The position numbers were made by a program, and so were the translations under genes. Below the pieces are notes generated by a model. It made no database searches. It had not been told where the DNA came from and saw nothing but the letters and a program-made list of their open reading frames with translations. From assembly GCA_024227235.1 (NCBI GenBank), contig JAAEKY010000098.1, positions 1 through 53,188 on the forward strand: a stretch of DNA of 53,188 nucleotides. Direction: 5' to 3'. Positions 16,679 to 24,961 of this stretch are shown here, in pieces (the first letter of the stretch is position 1; every line of letters starts with the position of its first letter). The stretch is from Desulfobacteraceae bacterium. GTDB taxonomy: Bacteria > Desulfobacterota > Desulfobacteria > Desulfobacterales > Desulfobacteraceae.

Positions 16679-17836
16679 TCAATCAAATCCTTTATCCGGA
16701 TATTGAGGGTGGGGGGGTTTTGTTTCAATACCCTTTATAATATATCCGGACGATGAAACAGCAGGGATCTCACCTTTAAACCACGCCCGGGATGTAAATC
16801 CGGACACATACGTGCCGGCAGTGTTATTTGGAATAAAATTTCCATACGTATCTTTCAGGGGCGTCACCCGCCAGACAGCTCTTAGCGCTACTTGATGTTT
16901 ATCTCTAACCTTTTTGGTTTCTGTCATCAATAATACAGATCCAGGTTTTAATTTCTCATTGTCCATCTCAAAGATTTGATCATTTCTTCGATAAAAATCC
17001 ATCTGGCTGAAAATGGTAGAAAAATCATCCCGACTGACTGCACTGGTCACTCCATCCATGGCAACAAGTGCCTGCTGGAATTCTTTTATCAGCGCCTGCT
17101 TAAACCAGGGATCAGGACTTAAAAAATTGTTAGAACAGAGAACGACCTGAATTTCTTCATCCATTGCTCTGATTGTTCCTGTCCTGGCACCTCTTTCGAA
17201 TTCATACGAAAGTTCAGAGGCCAGACTGTATGCTATCTGTTCCATGGAGGTATACGGATGGTTCTCCAACCCTTTAGGCAATGGATTTTCCAAGGCTATA
17301 GTTTTTAACAGGACAGCGGCCGGACTGTTCTTATCATTATTTAATTTTACCTGTCCTTTTATTCCGGGAATCGGTCTTGCCATTGAATTTTTCACTTTAA
17401 TGGACACTGTGACCTGATCAAATACAGCCATGGGTTGAACATCAATAATAAAGACGACCATATGTTCCACTAAATCTGCATGCGAACTGGAATGTCCTTT
17501 AAAAGTAATTGGCCTTGATTCTCTTATCTCAAACCAATTTTCTCTTGAAAGCTCAATAATTTCCCTATTTTCCGAAAGCTTGTCAATCAATCGTTGCCGG
17601 ATCAATTCGTCAAGCCCTGTATAGGGTTTACCATTTAATACATTTCCTGAGATGACGGCAGCCGGTGCAATCTGGGCCAGTGTTGCCCGACAGCTCCCTA
17701 CAGTATCAGCAATCAGGGTATCAATATTTCGTTCAAATTTACTCTTTTTATGGGGCGAAATAGTATTCTTCTGGCAACCGGCACCGGATAACACAATAAA
17801 AAATAATAAAATCAGCCACCATTTTCTTTTCATCAT
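16679..17836 (-). CDS. Lipoprotein of unknown function
   Basis: About 385 residues starting at an ATG at 17836 (TTG at 17845 is possible). The signal ends in LSGAGC, giving Cys21. The mature protein has a ~90-residue N-terminal domain (IDTLIADTVGSC...ELIRQRLIDKLSENREIIELSREN) resembling FlgO/CsgG-like nucleotide-free domains that assemble at the outer membrane, and a second similar one (YTSMEQIAYSLASELSYEF...WFKQALIKEFQQAL). It ends in PPHPQYPDKGFD. No catalytic motif is seen. It lies 20 bases after the transglycosylase gene. Resemblance to CsgG/FlgO is by pattern only. Confidence 0.75.
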   Translation of the reverse strand: MMKRKWWLILLFFIVLSGAGCQKNTISPHKKSKFERNIDTLIADTVGSCRATLAQIAPAAVISGNVLNGKPYTGLDELIRQRLIDKLSENREIIELSRENWFEIRESRPITFKGHSSSHADLVEHMVVFIIDVQPMAVFDQVTVSIKVKNSMARPIPGIKGQVKLNNDKNSPAAVLLKTIALENPLPKGLENHPYTSMEQIAYSLASELSYEFERGARTGTIRAMDEEIQVVLCSNNFLSPDPWFKQALIKEFQQALVAMDGVTSAVSRDDFSTIFSQMDFYRRNDQIFEMDNEKLKPGSVLLMTETKKVRDKHQVALRAVWRVTPLKDTYGNFIPNNTAGTYVSGFTSRAWFKGEIPAVSSSGYIIKGIETKPPHPQYPDKGFD

Positions 17837-17856
17837 TTTCCTCAATGAATTATCTC

Positions 17857-18597
17857 CTAAGCTTTAAGAATTTTTGCCCATTTCTGAACTTTATTTGAAT
17901 ATGCCCGCTTATCAATCATCCGTCTTTTCCCATTTGAAAAGACATAAATCTTATTGGCCTGCTTAACACCGTTCCGCGGTCCGGCATAGTAATATTCCAA
18001 GGGATACCTCCAGGTGGAAATATCATGTTTATCAGGATATTTTATCTTTTTATCCCTGATGCACGTTTCATACATTTTTTTCAGGTACCAGGTTCCTGCC
18101 ATGATGGATGATTGAGGATCAAATGGATTATCTGTCAAAAGAATGCCCTCTTTTTCCAGGGCGGTTCTGGCCATTGTAAACGTTGAATCTATGGTCTGCA
18201 TCAAGCCTTTTGCTGATGTCGTACCGGCCCTTGCATAAGGATTTCCTCCAGATTCTGCCATGATCACGGCATTGATAACCTCTTCAGGGATATCAAACCG
18301 CTGTGATGCTTTTTTTATGATTGCGTCATAAGGCAGAAGTGTGGCTCTAAACTTATCCACAAACCTTTTTGCCTTTTTTGTATCACCCAACGCGATTTGT
18401 TCTTCTTTTAATGAGAAAGGAAGGCACACCGCGCGAAGCTGTGACCAGGGATCTGGTGACTCCGTTTTTTTTACGACCTTATTAATCTGCTTTTTTTTGT
18501 ACTGGTCTCTTAACTGGCCCCAGGGGTCATCAAAGGCATAAGACAAGCCAAAAACAAAAAACAGATAAATAAAAATACACCCTATTCTTTTCTTCAT
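17857..18597 (-). CDS. SLT-type lytic transglycosylase
   Basis: Exported peptidoglycan-cleaving enzyme of 246 residues. A signal peptide (LSYA|FDD) is followed by two copies of DPW-x-QLR (residues 24-30 and 49-55), then the SLT domain from about 90: FDIPEEVINAVIMAESGGNP with catalytic Glu115, then SAKGLMQTIDSTF. The tail has a YYAGPRNG motif. The DPWxQLR repeats are not part of the usual enzyme and could dock it to a partner. The ATG overlaps the TGA of the ExbD-like gene, so the two are coupled. It probably opens the wall for the assembly encoded around it. Confidence 0.88.
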   Translation of the reverse strand: MKKRIGCIFIYLFFVFGLSYAFDDPWGQLRDQYKKKQINKVVKKTESPDPWSQLRAVCLPFSLKEEQIALGDTKKAKRFVDKFRATLLPYDAIIKKASQRFDIPEEVINAVIMAESGGNPYARAGTTSAKGLMQTIDSTFTMARTALEKEGILLTDNPFDPQSSIMAGTWYLKKMYETCIRDKKIKYPDKHDISTWRYPLEYYYAGPRNGVKQANKIYVFSNGKRRMIDKRAYSNKVQKWAKILKA

Positions 18598-19055
18598 AAC
18601 ACCTCTTGGGCAAACGCAATGGAAACATTCTTTTCAGACAATGTTTTAAACGTCTCTAGATATTCAAACAAAGAAATGCTGTCCTGGTTTTTCTTTTCAA
18701 TATATAAAAACAGCGCCTCTTTCTTACCGTCTTTTTTCAGCGTCACGATCCGGTTATCCTTTTTAAGCTTTTCAAAATCTTTTTCAGGGTCATACAGGTT
18801 TTGTCCGAATTTTAAAAAAATCTTTGAATCAACTTCTTCCAGGCTTGCAATTGTGTCTTTTGAAAGAGAGGTTAAACCCGATGACCCTTTTTTACCCTGA
18901 TCAGGAGACTTCTGGGCAGACCCTGCCTGCTCAAATGACATCAGCAGCATAAATGAAAACACCATAATTAACAGAAACAAATAGGCAAAAAGATCTTTTC
19001 CAGGATCTCCTGCTGCAAGCGTTGTTGAAATCCCCTGTCTTCTCCTGTTTCTCAT
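18594..19055 (-). CDS. ExbD/TolR-like membrane protein
   Basis: Inner-membrane protein of 153 residues with a short basic N-terminus, one membrane helix (about 22-40, DLFAYLFLLIMVFSFMLL) and a C-terminal periplasmic domain of about 100 residues. Asp21 at the start of the helix falls where ExbD/TolR have their proton-conducting Asp. The periplasmic part (FLKFGQNLYDPEKDFEKL, EALFLYIEKK) is divergent from standard ExbD. The call rests on this layout and on immediate overlap with an ExbB/TolQ-like gene upstream. Probably the moving or gating partner of that channel. No standard iron-uptake genes are nearby. Confidence 0.65.
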   Translation of the reverse strand: MRNRRRQGISTTLAAGDPGKDLFAYLFLLIMVFSFMLLMSFEQAGSAQKSPDQGKKGSSGLTSLSKDTIASLEEVDSKIFLKFGQNLYDPEKDFEKLKKDNRIVTLKKDGKKEALFLYIEKKNQDSISLFEYLETFKTLSEKNVSIAFAQEVL

Positions 19056-19648
19056 TGTGCTCCCCTTTCAAGTATCTGGCAGATTTTAAGACTGACCATG
19101 GCTTCAAGCCGTTTTGCCCGTGTCAGTAAAAATCTTGAGCCGATAAGCGTTAAAACCACTCCGCCGATGGCTGCAGCACCAAGAGAGGTATACAGTGCTG
19201 TGGATAATCCTTTATCCCATGACGCAGCAAAGACAACCGCTGCATTTTTCCCGCTGGCAAGGCCCTGGAACATTTCATTAAACGCGCCGATCGAACCAAA
19301 TATAGTCCCGGCAAATCCAATTAACACAAGGGTACTGACATATCCTGATATCGCCTGAAAATGAACGGATATCCGGCAATCAATCTCTGCCCAGATTGCA
19401 TCAACAACAAAAGAGGAATAGGTTTCCTGGCTTTTAGATGATTTCTCTAATCTTTGAAACAAAGATGAAAGAAATGATAAAGAATTAAGACCGGTCTTTT
19501 CAAGGACTGTTTCATTTTCCCCTTTTGGGACATCCCTTAAATAGTCATACAGAACGACTAATCTCCTGATCATCAGAAAAAAATAGAATAGAAATACAGA
19601 TCCAAAAAATATCCCGAAATTTTCAAGAAACCACCTGAGAAAATCCAT
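19052..19648 (-). CDS. MotA/TolQ/ExbB-family proton channel protein
   Basis: Inner-membrane protein of 198 residues with three membrane helices: about 8-28, then after a ~75-residue cytoplasmic loop about 103-125 (TLVLIGFAGTIFGSIGAFN) and about 148-172 (LSTALYTSLGAAAIGGVVL). The GTIFGSIGAF and GLSTALYTSLGAA motifs are hallmarks of the family, which uses proton flow to drive a partner. It overlaps the ExbD-like gene by four bases and lies 14 bases after a TonB/TolA-shaped gene, a trio seen in Ton and Tol systems. Which of those it parallels is unclear. Confidence 0.88.
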   Translation of the reverse strand: MDFLRWFLENFGIFFGSVFLFYFFLMIRRLVVLYDYLRDVPKGENETVLEKTGLNSLSFLSSLFQRLEKSSKSQETYSSFVVDAIWAEIDCRISVHFQAISGYVSTLVLIGFAGTIFGSIGAFNEMFQGLASGKNAAVVFAASWDKGLSTALYTSLGAAAIGGVVLTLIGSRFLLTRAKRLEAMVSLKICQILERGAQ

Positions 19649-19662
19649 TCACCCCTCCTGTT

Positions 19663-20718
19663 TTATAAGATCCCGGCCCGGTTCAAGGTCTCAATATCTT
19701 TTTGGCCTTTAAAACAGGCCATCGGATCGATCTTAACTGAAAGATTTGAGTTGAAATCAACCTGTTTGGGAACAAATACCCCGAATGAACCGCCACCATT
19801 TTTATTCACAGCATATACAACACCAAGGACATCAGCTGTTGAGGGATCTGTATCATCTGGCAGATTCTGTTTTTCAACACTCCACTCAAACGCTTTCAAA
19901 GCTCTTGCATAAATCGAATTCCTCACAAAATCATAGGTATAATACCTGACCGCTATATTGTTCTTTTTACTGAAGCCTGCTTGTTTTAAAGCATGCTCCC
20001 ATTTCTCCCAGGGGTTGGTCACAACAAAGCAAGTTGAAGAGAACTCTGATAACGATGCACTGGCAACCCTTGAATTGTCTTCAAGATCTGTATGAGGTAC
20101 ATCTTCCTTTACGGCAACAGGTTTCATTTGAAACAAATCATATACATTTTCAAGATTCAGTATTCTTACGCCCACCAAAGTTTTGCCCTTGTCCATTGTT
20201 TCACCCTGGGCCTGCCAGTGCTTATACACTTCAAAATAGTCTTTCGAAGCCAGGTGCAAGGTTTTATCCTTTTTTTTTGTGCTCAAATCCTGGGCCATTG
20301 TAAACTTGATTTGTTTTTTTTCAGCAGGTTCAGGAGATATATTTACTTTTTCCTTCACCCTTTGATTTTTCCGGACAGTTTTTTCAGTCGTTGATCCGGA
20401 TGGTGATGTTGATGCAACCTTTTTTTCTGGCTGAAGATCCTTTTTTACTTTAATGTTTTCATTTTTCTTTACAGGATGCCTGTTTTCAGCTTTTTTTTCC
20501 GGGGCAGGGTATTTTACAGGCGGCTCTGTCGTTTCAGCCAGTTGACGTACTTCTTTTTTTTGCGCCTTAAACACATGTTCAATCTTAACAATGGCCTTGT
20601 CAGCTGATTTGCCCATTTTATAGACCAGGGACAGACAAACCAGCATGACGATGAACACAAGAAAGGTAATCCTTGAGGTTTTCAATCTTCCGTTTCCGTG
20701 TTTAAACAGAGCCTTCAT
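19663..20718 (-). CDS. TonB/TolA-shaped inner-membrane protein of unknown function
   Basis: 351 residues from an ATG at 20718, chosen for GGAGG eight bases before it and a 17-base overlap with the upstream gene; a longer frame exists but reads through that gene. One membrane helix (about 17-33, ITFLVFIVMLVCLSLVYKM) is followed by a ~130-residue Lys/Pro/Glu-rich linker (PAPEKKAENRHPVKKNE) and a C-terminal globular domain of about 170 residues (DYFEVYKHWQAQGE, RILNLENVYDLF, GSFGVFVPKQVDF). The shape, short anchor, long stiff linker and periplasmic tip is that of TonB and TolA. There is no detectable TonB motif, so the analogy is structural. Confidence 0.7.
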   Translation of the reverse strand: MKALFKHGNGRLKTSRITFLVFIVMLVCLSLVYKMGKSADKAIVKIEHVFKAQKKEVRQLAETTEPPVKYPAPEKKAENRHPVKKNENIKVKKDLQPEKKVASTSPSGSTTEKTVRKNQRVKEKVNISPEPAEKKQIKFTMAQDLSTKKKDKTLHLASKDYFEVYKHWQAQGETMDKGKTLVGVRILNLENVYDLFQMKPVAVKEDVPHTDLEDNSRVASASLSEFSSTCFVVTNPWEKWEHALKQAGFSKKNNIAVRYYTYDFVRNSIYARALKAFEWSVEKQNLPDDTDPSTADVLGVVYAVNKNGGGSFGVFVPKQVDFNSNLSVKIDPMACFKGQKDIETLNRAGIL

Positions 20719-21418
20719 TACTAATCGCCTCCGTAAGTTTACGGTTGATGATGGGGTCTTCAGGATCCATGCCTCTTTCATTCCAAATAGAAATCTGTCG
20801 TTTGATTCTTGACTCGAGCATGGGCCACGTCCTGGCAAGCTTTTCCCTCTTTTCCATATACCCTTCAAAATCTTTACTATTTTCAAGATAAAGCTGGATC
20901 CGCTGCACAGCGGTTTCAGACGCTACGAATCCACTAATGTCATTTGAAGAAAGAAGCTCGCAGGAATCCAGGCTGATCTGGATAAGATCTTCATAGGTTT
21001 CGATTTCATCTTTAACATTGAGCTGCATCTTTTTGTATTTTTCATTGACAAATCTTTCTGTAAATTGGGCCATTTCATCCTGATCCTCAGGTAATCCCTT
21101 AAACAGCTCATTGTCTTTTGCAAACCTTAAATCTTCTTCATATTCTGCATAAGTTGCAAGCTTGCTTCCATAAAGAAACAATTTTTTAAGGTTTGAAAAA
21201 TAATCATAATAATCAATTTTCTGCTGGGCACTCTCCATTGATTCCTGATTAAATTTATCCTTTATTTCCCTGGACATGGACTCTGTTTCAGCCATCAGCT
21301 CCTGTCTGGATTTTTCAGTGTAGGCCTTGAACAACGAGTCTGAAAAACAATGCCCTGCACCCAGCAGCATTATAGAAACTGCACAACCCATAAATTTTAC
21401 CAATATATTTATTTTCAT
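20702..21418 (-). CDS. Exported helical protein of unknown function
   Basis: 238 residues from the ATG at 21418, preferred over 21484 because GGGAG lies upstream and the N-terminus becomes a clean signal peptide (KINILVKFMGCAVSIMLLGAG, likely cut near CFS|DS). The mature protein is mostly charged helix: QELMAETESMSREIKDKF, EMAQFTERFVNEKYKKMQ and EKREKLARTWPMLESRIKRQ. There are no catalytic motifs. It starts nine bases after the coiled-coil gene. It is likely a periplasmic structural or adaptor part of the cluster. Confidence 0.75.
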   Translation of the reverse strand: MKINILVKFMGCAVSIMLLGAGHCFSDSLFKAYTEKSRQELMAETESMSREIKDKFNQESMESAQQKIDYYDYFSNLKKLFLYGSKLATYAEYEEDLRFAKDNELFKGLPEDQDEMAQFTERFVNEKYKKMQLNVKDEIETYEDLIQISLDSCELLSSNDISGFVASETAVQRIQLYLENSKDFEGYMEKREKLARTWPMLESRIKRQISIWNERGMDPEDPIINRKLTEAISNEGSV

Positions 21419-21428
21419 TTTATTCTCC

Positions 21429-22499
21429 CTATCCCTGAGTCCAGGCTGCTCTTTCTTTACTGATATATTCCATCTCTTTTTCAAAACTGATCGATCCGGA
21501 TTTCACACTGGCATCATCAATAATCTGAATCTCATCAAGCCCGCCAATCACATCATCTACCATCTGGTCCAGTACTATATTAAGTTTTTGAGTAGAGGCT
21601 TCCACGATATCAAGCGTATTAGAAAGCTCGGCAATGTTAGCAAATCCAAAATTCTCTAATGAATCGGCGAACCCGGTACCGCCCGTTTCTGCCACAGGAA
21701 CCACCTTGGCAAATGAGGTGTAGAGTCCTGACATAACATTACGAAACTTTGAAGGTACATCACTTCCCTGCTGACGGATTTTCTGCCGGATCATCCCGGA
21801 AATTTTCTGGTTCATGGCTGTCACTTTGAGCCTGGATTCATAAAGTACCCGTCGTTGTTTTATCTGATTCAGCCTTTTTTTAATCCTGTTGTATTTGCCA
21901 ATCAGTCTTTTTTTTGTAATTGAATCCTGAGTGGTCCTGATCTGTTCAAGGAGTTCTTCCGCTTTTGCAGCAGCACCAACAAACCGTTCCTGTTCTTTTT
22001 GTTTGTAATTCCTTATAATTAATTCATAATTGGAATTTATAGAACGGGTTGCCTGGGTATCCACAACAGAATCTGCAATGGCCCTGTCAAAAGCGTCCAA
22101 AGACATTAAAAGCGTATCAAGATTCAGGTCGCATACCTCTTTGAGTTTTCCTACTTCAAGAATTATCTTTGCGTTAATATTGGCCCGTCTTGATTTTCCC
22201 AGAGGATCATCATTGGACAGCATACCGGCTTTTTCAAGCCGTTGCCGGGTATCCAGAAGTTTTTGGAGTTCACCGGTCCGTCCGGCAAATTCTGAAAACA
22301 TTTTACCAGAAGATTGTTTTAATAGACTCCCACTGTTTTCAATCCTGTCCCGTGACCGTTTGGCAATCTCTACTGCCCTGTCAGCGTTCATTTCTCCTGT
22401 ACTGGAAATCGCATACTTGGCAGCAATCAACTGGAACACAGCCACTACGATAACAGCTATAAACAGCAGCAACGCGTTCATTAACCTTTTTGGTATCAT
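21429..22499 (-). CDS. Membrane-anchored coiled-coil protein of unknown function
   Basis: 356 residues. One N-terminal membrane helix (about 8-27, NALLLFIAVIVVAVFQLIAA) is followed by a long mainly helical, coiled-coil periplasmic part with many Arg/Lys and Gln (KAEELLEQIRTTQDSITKKR, NRIKKRLNQIKQRRVLYESR) and a Gly-containing C-terminal region (VVPVAETGGTGFADSLENFG). AGGAGG seven bases before the ATG supports the start. No known family is recognised. Coiled-coil length suggests a strut or scaffold between membranes. Confidence 0.75.
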   Translation of the reverse strand: MIPKRLMNALLLFIAVIVVAVFQLIAAKYAISSTGEMNADRAVEIAKRSRDRIENSGSLLKQSSGKMFSEFAGRTGELQKLLDTRQRLEKAGMLSNDDPLGKSRRANINAKIILEVGKLKEVCDLNLDTLLMSLDAFDRAIADSVVDTQATRSINSNYELIIRNYKQKEQERFVGAAAKAEELLEQIRTTQDSITKKRLIGKYNRIKKRLNQIKQRRVLYESRLKVTAMNQKISGMIRQKIRQQGSDVPSKFRNVMSGLYTSFAKVVPVAETGGTGFADSLENFGFANIAELSNTLDIVEASTQKLNIVLDQMVDDVIGGLDEIQIIDDASVKSGSISFEKEMEYISKERAAWTQG

Positions 22500-22524
22500 A
22501 ATTTTTCCCTCCTTTTACACAGGT

Positions 22525-23055
22525 CTACCTGAATACTTTTGAATATAAATCCGGATCAAGTCTTGAACACACAATTTTTGCCTTTGCCAGTCGTTTATCC
22601 CGTTTTGATTGAGCATCATTGATGACAAAACTTAAATATTGTACCATCAGCTTCTTTTCATTCTTCTGATAGGACCCGTTCCCATTAATGATTTCCTTAA
22701 AATACATATCCACCGCACTTGAAAATTCAGCTTTGCTGTCATTGCGATTAAACACATGGATAGCCTTTGCAAGGTGTCTTTTAGGGATGCGCCTGTTTTC
22801 TTTTAAAGCGGATCTCATCAATGGTTTCCAGCAGGTGCCAAACCCTGTCCCATAATAAGATCTGTCCAAAGCCTGACTAAAATCGTCGTCCGGAATGGAC
22901 CTTGTGCTCATCAAAAGCATCTCTTCACAGTCCACAGGGGTTCCCGGTCCCGGCATCAGTTCTACGGTTTCATTTTTCCCAAGGCATCCCTGGGTTATCA
23001 CTACTATCAATCCCAAGAATAAAATACTGGATAAATATCTTTTGAATCCTGTCAT
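22525..23055 (-). CDS. Small lipoprotein of unknown function
   Basis: 176 residues with lipobox ITQGC (Cys24). The mature protein has two Cys (CEEMLLM, GTCWKPL), one more near the C-terminus (VCSRLDP), and a repetitive helical layout: DDFSQALDRSYY, RRIPKRHLAKAIHVFN, EFSSAVDMYFKEI. The regular helices resemble a TPR or Sel1-like repeat but too weakly for a call. AGGAGG precedes the start. It lies between the caspase and coiled-coil genes and probably belongs to the same complex. Confidence 0.72.
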   Translation of the reverse strand: MTGFKRYLSSILFLGLIVVITQGCLGKNETVELMPGPGTPVDCEEMLLMSTRSIPDDDFSQALDRSYYGTGFGTCWKPLMRSALKENRRIPKRHLAKAIHVFNRNDSKAEFSSAVDMYFKEIINGNGSYQKNEKKLMVQYLSFVINDAQSKRDKRLAKAKIVCSRLDPDLYSKVFR

Positions 23056-23118
23056 CTGTTTCCCTCCTTAATTTGATATATTTCCTTTCCTGCCCTACCC
23101 CTTAAATCGAAGATAATT

Positions 23119-24633
23119 TTATTTTTTCCATTTTTTTTGTCTGACAAATATAAAATCACCGCCATCATGACCGGCTATTCGAATATCAGCGTATTCGGGA
23201 GTCTGATCAGAATTCAACATCACCGGCCGCCTGATCCTGTTAAAAAGTGATGTGCCGTCCATAATCCCCTGATTTTCAGTTAATGCTTCAATTAAGGCAG
23301 ACGCAAAAACAGAATGGGCTTTCCCCCCGGCTTCATCGATTACCGGTTCCAGGCCCCCGGATGCCATGACTGTCCTGGCTTTTTTTTGGAAAATTTTTGT
23401 ATGATAAGTTTCTGTTCTCATAGAAACAAGGATGCTCCTGGTCAATTTTCCAGAATAACAACTGTCTGCAATTACCAGTACGTGTTTTGCTTCCATCGCC
23501 CTGAGTGTATCTGTAACCGATCCATTGGAAATCCAATGGGTAGGATCCTGGTGTGTGGCATCGACAGGCAGCCAGTATCCCTGGTCTGCCTCTTTATCCA
23601 GCCAGCCATGACCCGCATAATAGATTAAAAGGTTGTCATTTTTGTCCAGTATTTTACGATAGCTGTTGATCGCCTTTAAGACATCCCCCCGGGTTGCATT
23701 GAGCATGAGCCTGGATGTAAACCCATACTCTTGCTCCAGGATATTAGAAATGGTTTTGGCATCATTAACTGCAGTGCGTAACTTGTGAAGGTGTCTATAA
23801 TTATTATTCCCAATGACCAAAGCATAATAAGTACCAAAAGCACGCCCTGAGACCTTATTGTTCTGTTTTAATATATTTTCTTTTTCAGTTTTGTTTTGCC
23901 TGGCAACGCCTGACTGGCGTCTTTCAGGGCGCGAAGCAGGCATCTGACTATAAGTTGTGGGCTGATCTTTGGGAACATATTTCTCCAGTTCACCCATTAA
24001 TCTGCCAGACGTATCAAGATGGCGTATAAAACGAGCAAGTGCTTTACCTGAAGCCGGTTTTAAACCAGTAGTGTAGGGAACGGGTATTTTTACACCGCCA
24101 AGACCTTTGATGGTTACAATCTCTTTGTGATCCAAATCCATGAACTTGCCATACAATTCAACCGATGTTCTCTGACCGGAGGCTGTACCTATATGAAGTC
24201 TGAAATCCAACACCACTGCCAAATCAGCGTTTTCGTTCTTTGCTTTTTTTAAACCAGGTACTTGTATAATCGAATTAAATCGAGAACCTAAAATGTTATA
24301 TAGTTCATTGGTAATATAATAGGGGTCATAATCTTCTAAAGATTTTGCATCGTATTCAGCCTCGTACTCTTTTTGTTTTCTGTTAAGGTATTCAATGCTT
24401 TTCTGCGTATTCTCTGAAAAAATTATCGCAAGTTTAGCTGTTGAAAAAACAGGACGGGCAGGGATTGGCATTTTCTTGACGGGATGTACAGATGAATAGT
24501 TGGGGGTAGACACACAGCCCATAATTCCAATTAAAAATAATACAGCTATCAGCCAAAGCATAATTTTAACTATGTCTTGATCAAACATTTTATTTTCCCG
24601 GGCTGTAATCCTGCTGCAAACTATTTTTTTCAT
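23119..24633 (-). CDS. Lipid-anchored caspase-like protease (peptidase C14 family)
   Basis: 504 residues. The N-terminus has a hydrophobic segment with lipobox IGIMGC (Cys40), so the protein is predicted outside the cytoplasm. Residues 60-220 form a separate domain of unknown type (LAIIFSENTQKSI, DLAVVLDFRLHIG). A Gln/Lys linker leads to the caspase p20 fold from about 265: GTYYALVIGNNNY, LRTAVNDAKTISNIL, catalytic His342 in YYAGHG and catalytic Cys392 in ADSCYSG. Both residues of the dyad are present. Caspases cleave after acidic or basic residues depending on subgroup; the specificity here is unknown. A lipidated caspase beside ExbBD- and TonB-like genes is unusual. A promoter candidate lies at 24705-24734. 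Confidence 0.9.
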   Translation of the reverse strand: MKKIVCSRITARENKMFDQDIVKIMLWLIAVLFLIGIMGCVSTPNYSSVHPVKKMPIPARPVFSTAKLAIIFSENTQKSIEYLNRKQKEYEAEYDAKSLEDYDPYYITNELYNILGSRFNSIIQVPGLKKAKNENADLAVVLDFRLHIGTASGQRTSVELYGKFMDLDHKEIVTIKGLGGVKIPVPYTTGLKPASGKALARFIRHLDTSGRLMGELEKYVPKDQPTTYSQMPASRPERRQSGVARQNKTEKENILKQNNKVSGRAFGTYYALVIGNNNYRHLHKLRTAVNDAKTISNILEQEYGFTSRLMLNATRGDVLKAINSYRKILDKNDNLLIYYAGHGWLDKEADQGYWLPVDATHQDPTHWISNGSVTDTLRAMEAKHVLVIADSCYSGKLTRSILVSMRTETYHTKIFQKKARTVMASGGLEPVIDEAGGKAHSVFASALIEALTENQGIMDGTSLFNRIRRPVMLNSDQTPEYADIRIAGHDGGDFIFVRQKKWKK

Positions 24634-24704
24634 CTTCCCTCTCTGTTTTTTAAATTCATATGAAAGGTCTGCTCACTGCATTTCAAAAAAAAGGAAACCT
24701 GAAT

Positions 24705-24734
24705 TTACTATTTCCAATTTTTGTACCCTGTCAA
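24705..24734 (-). promoter_or_regulatory. Candidate promoter of the caspase transcription unit
   Basis: On the minus strand a perfect TTGACA (plus 24729-24734) is followed after 18 bases by TAGTAA (plus 24705-24710), about 70 bases before the caspase start. TGTC-N6-GACA (24729-24742) overlaps the -35 and could be an operator. The rest of the 328-base gap (24634-24961) contains long T and A runs and no ORF or terminator that I can support. Confidence 0.35.
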
Positions 24735-24961
24735 AATAGACACTGTTTATTTCAAAAAAATCTGATTTTTTATTGACCGTTTAATTTTTTTTACTGAAGG
24801 GGTCTTTAATGAGGTAGGATTTTATTTATCCGGAAGCTAAACGTTACAGAGGCTCTTCGCCGTTTAAAACCAATATCACATGTTACTGACTTTCAATAAA
24901 AAATAAGGCTCTGTTGCTCGTTATTTTATTGGGTCTTGTGATAACGGTTTGTTGATCCGAA

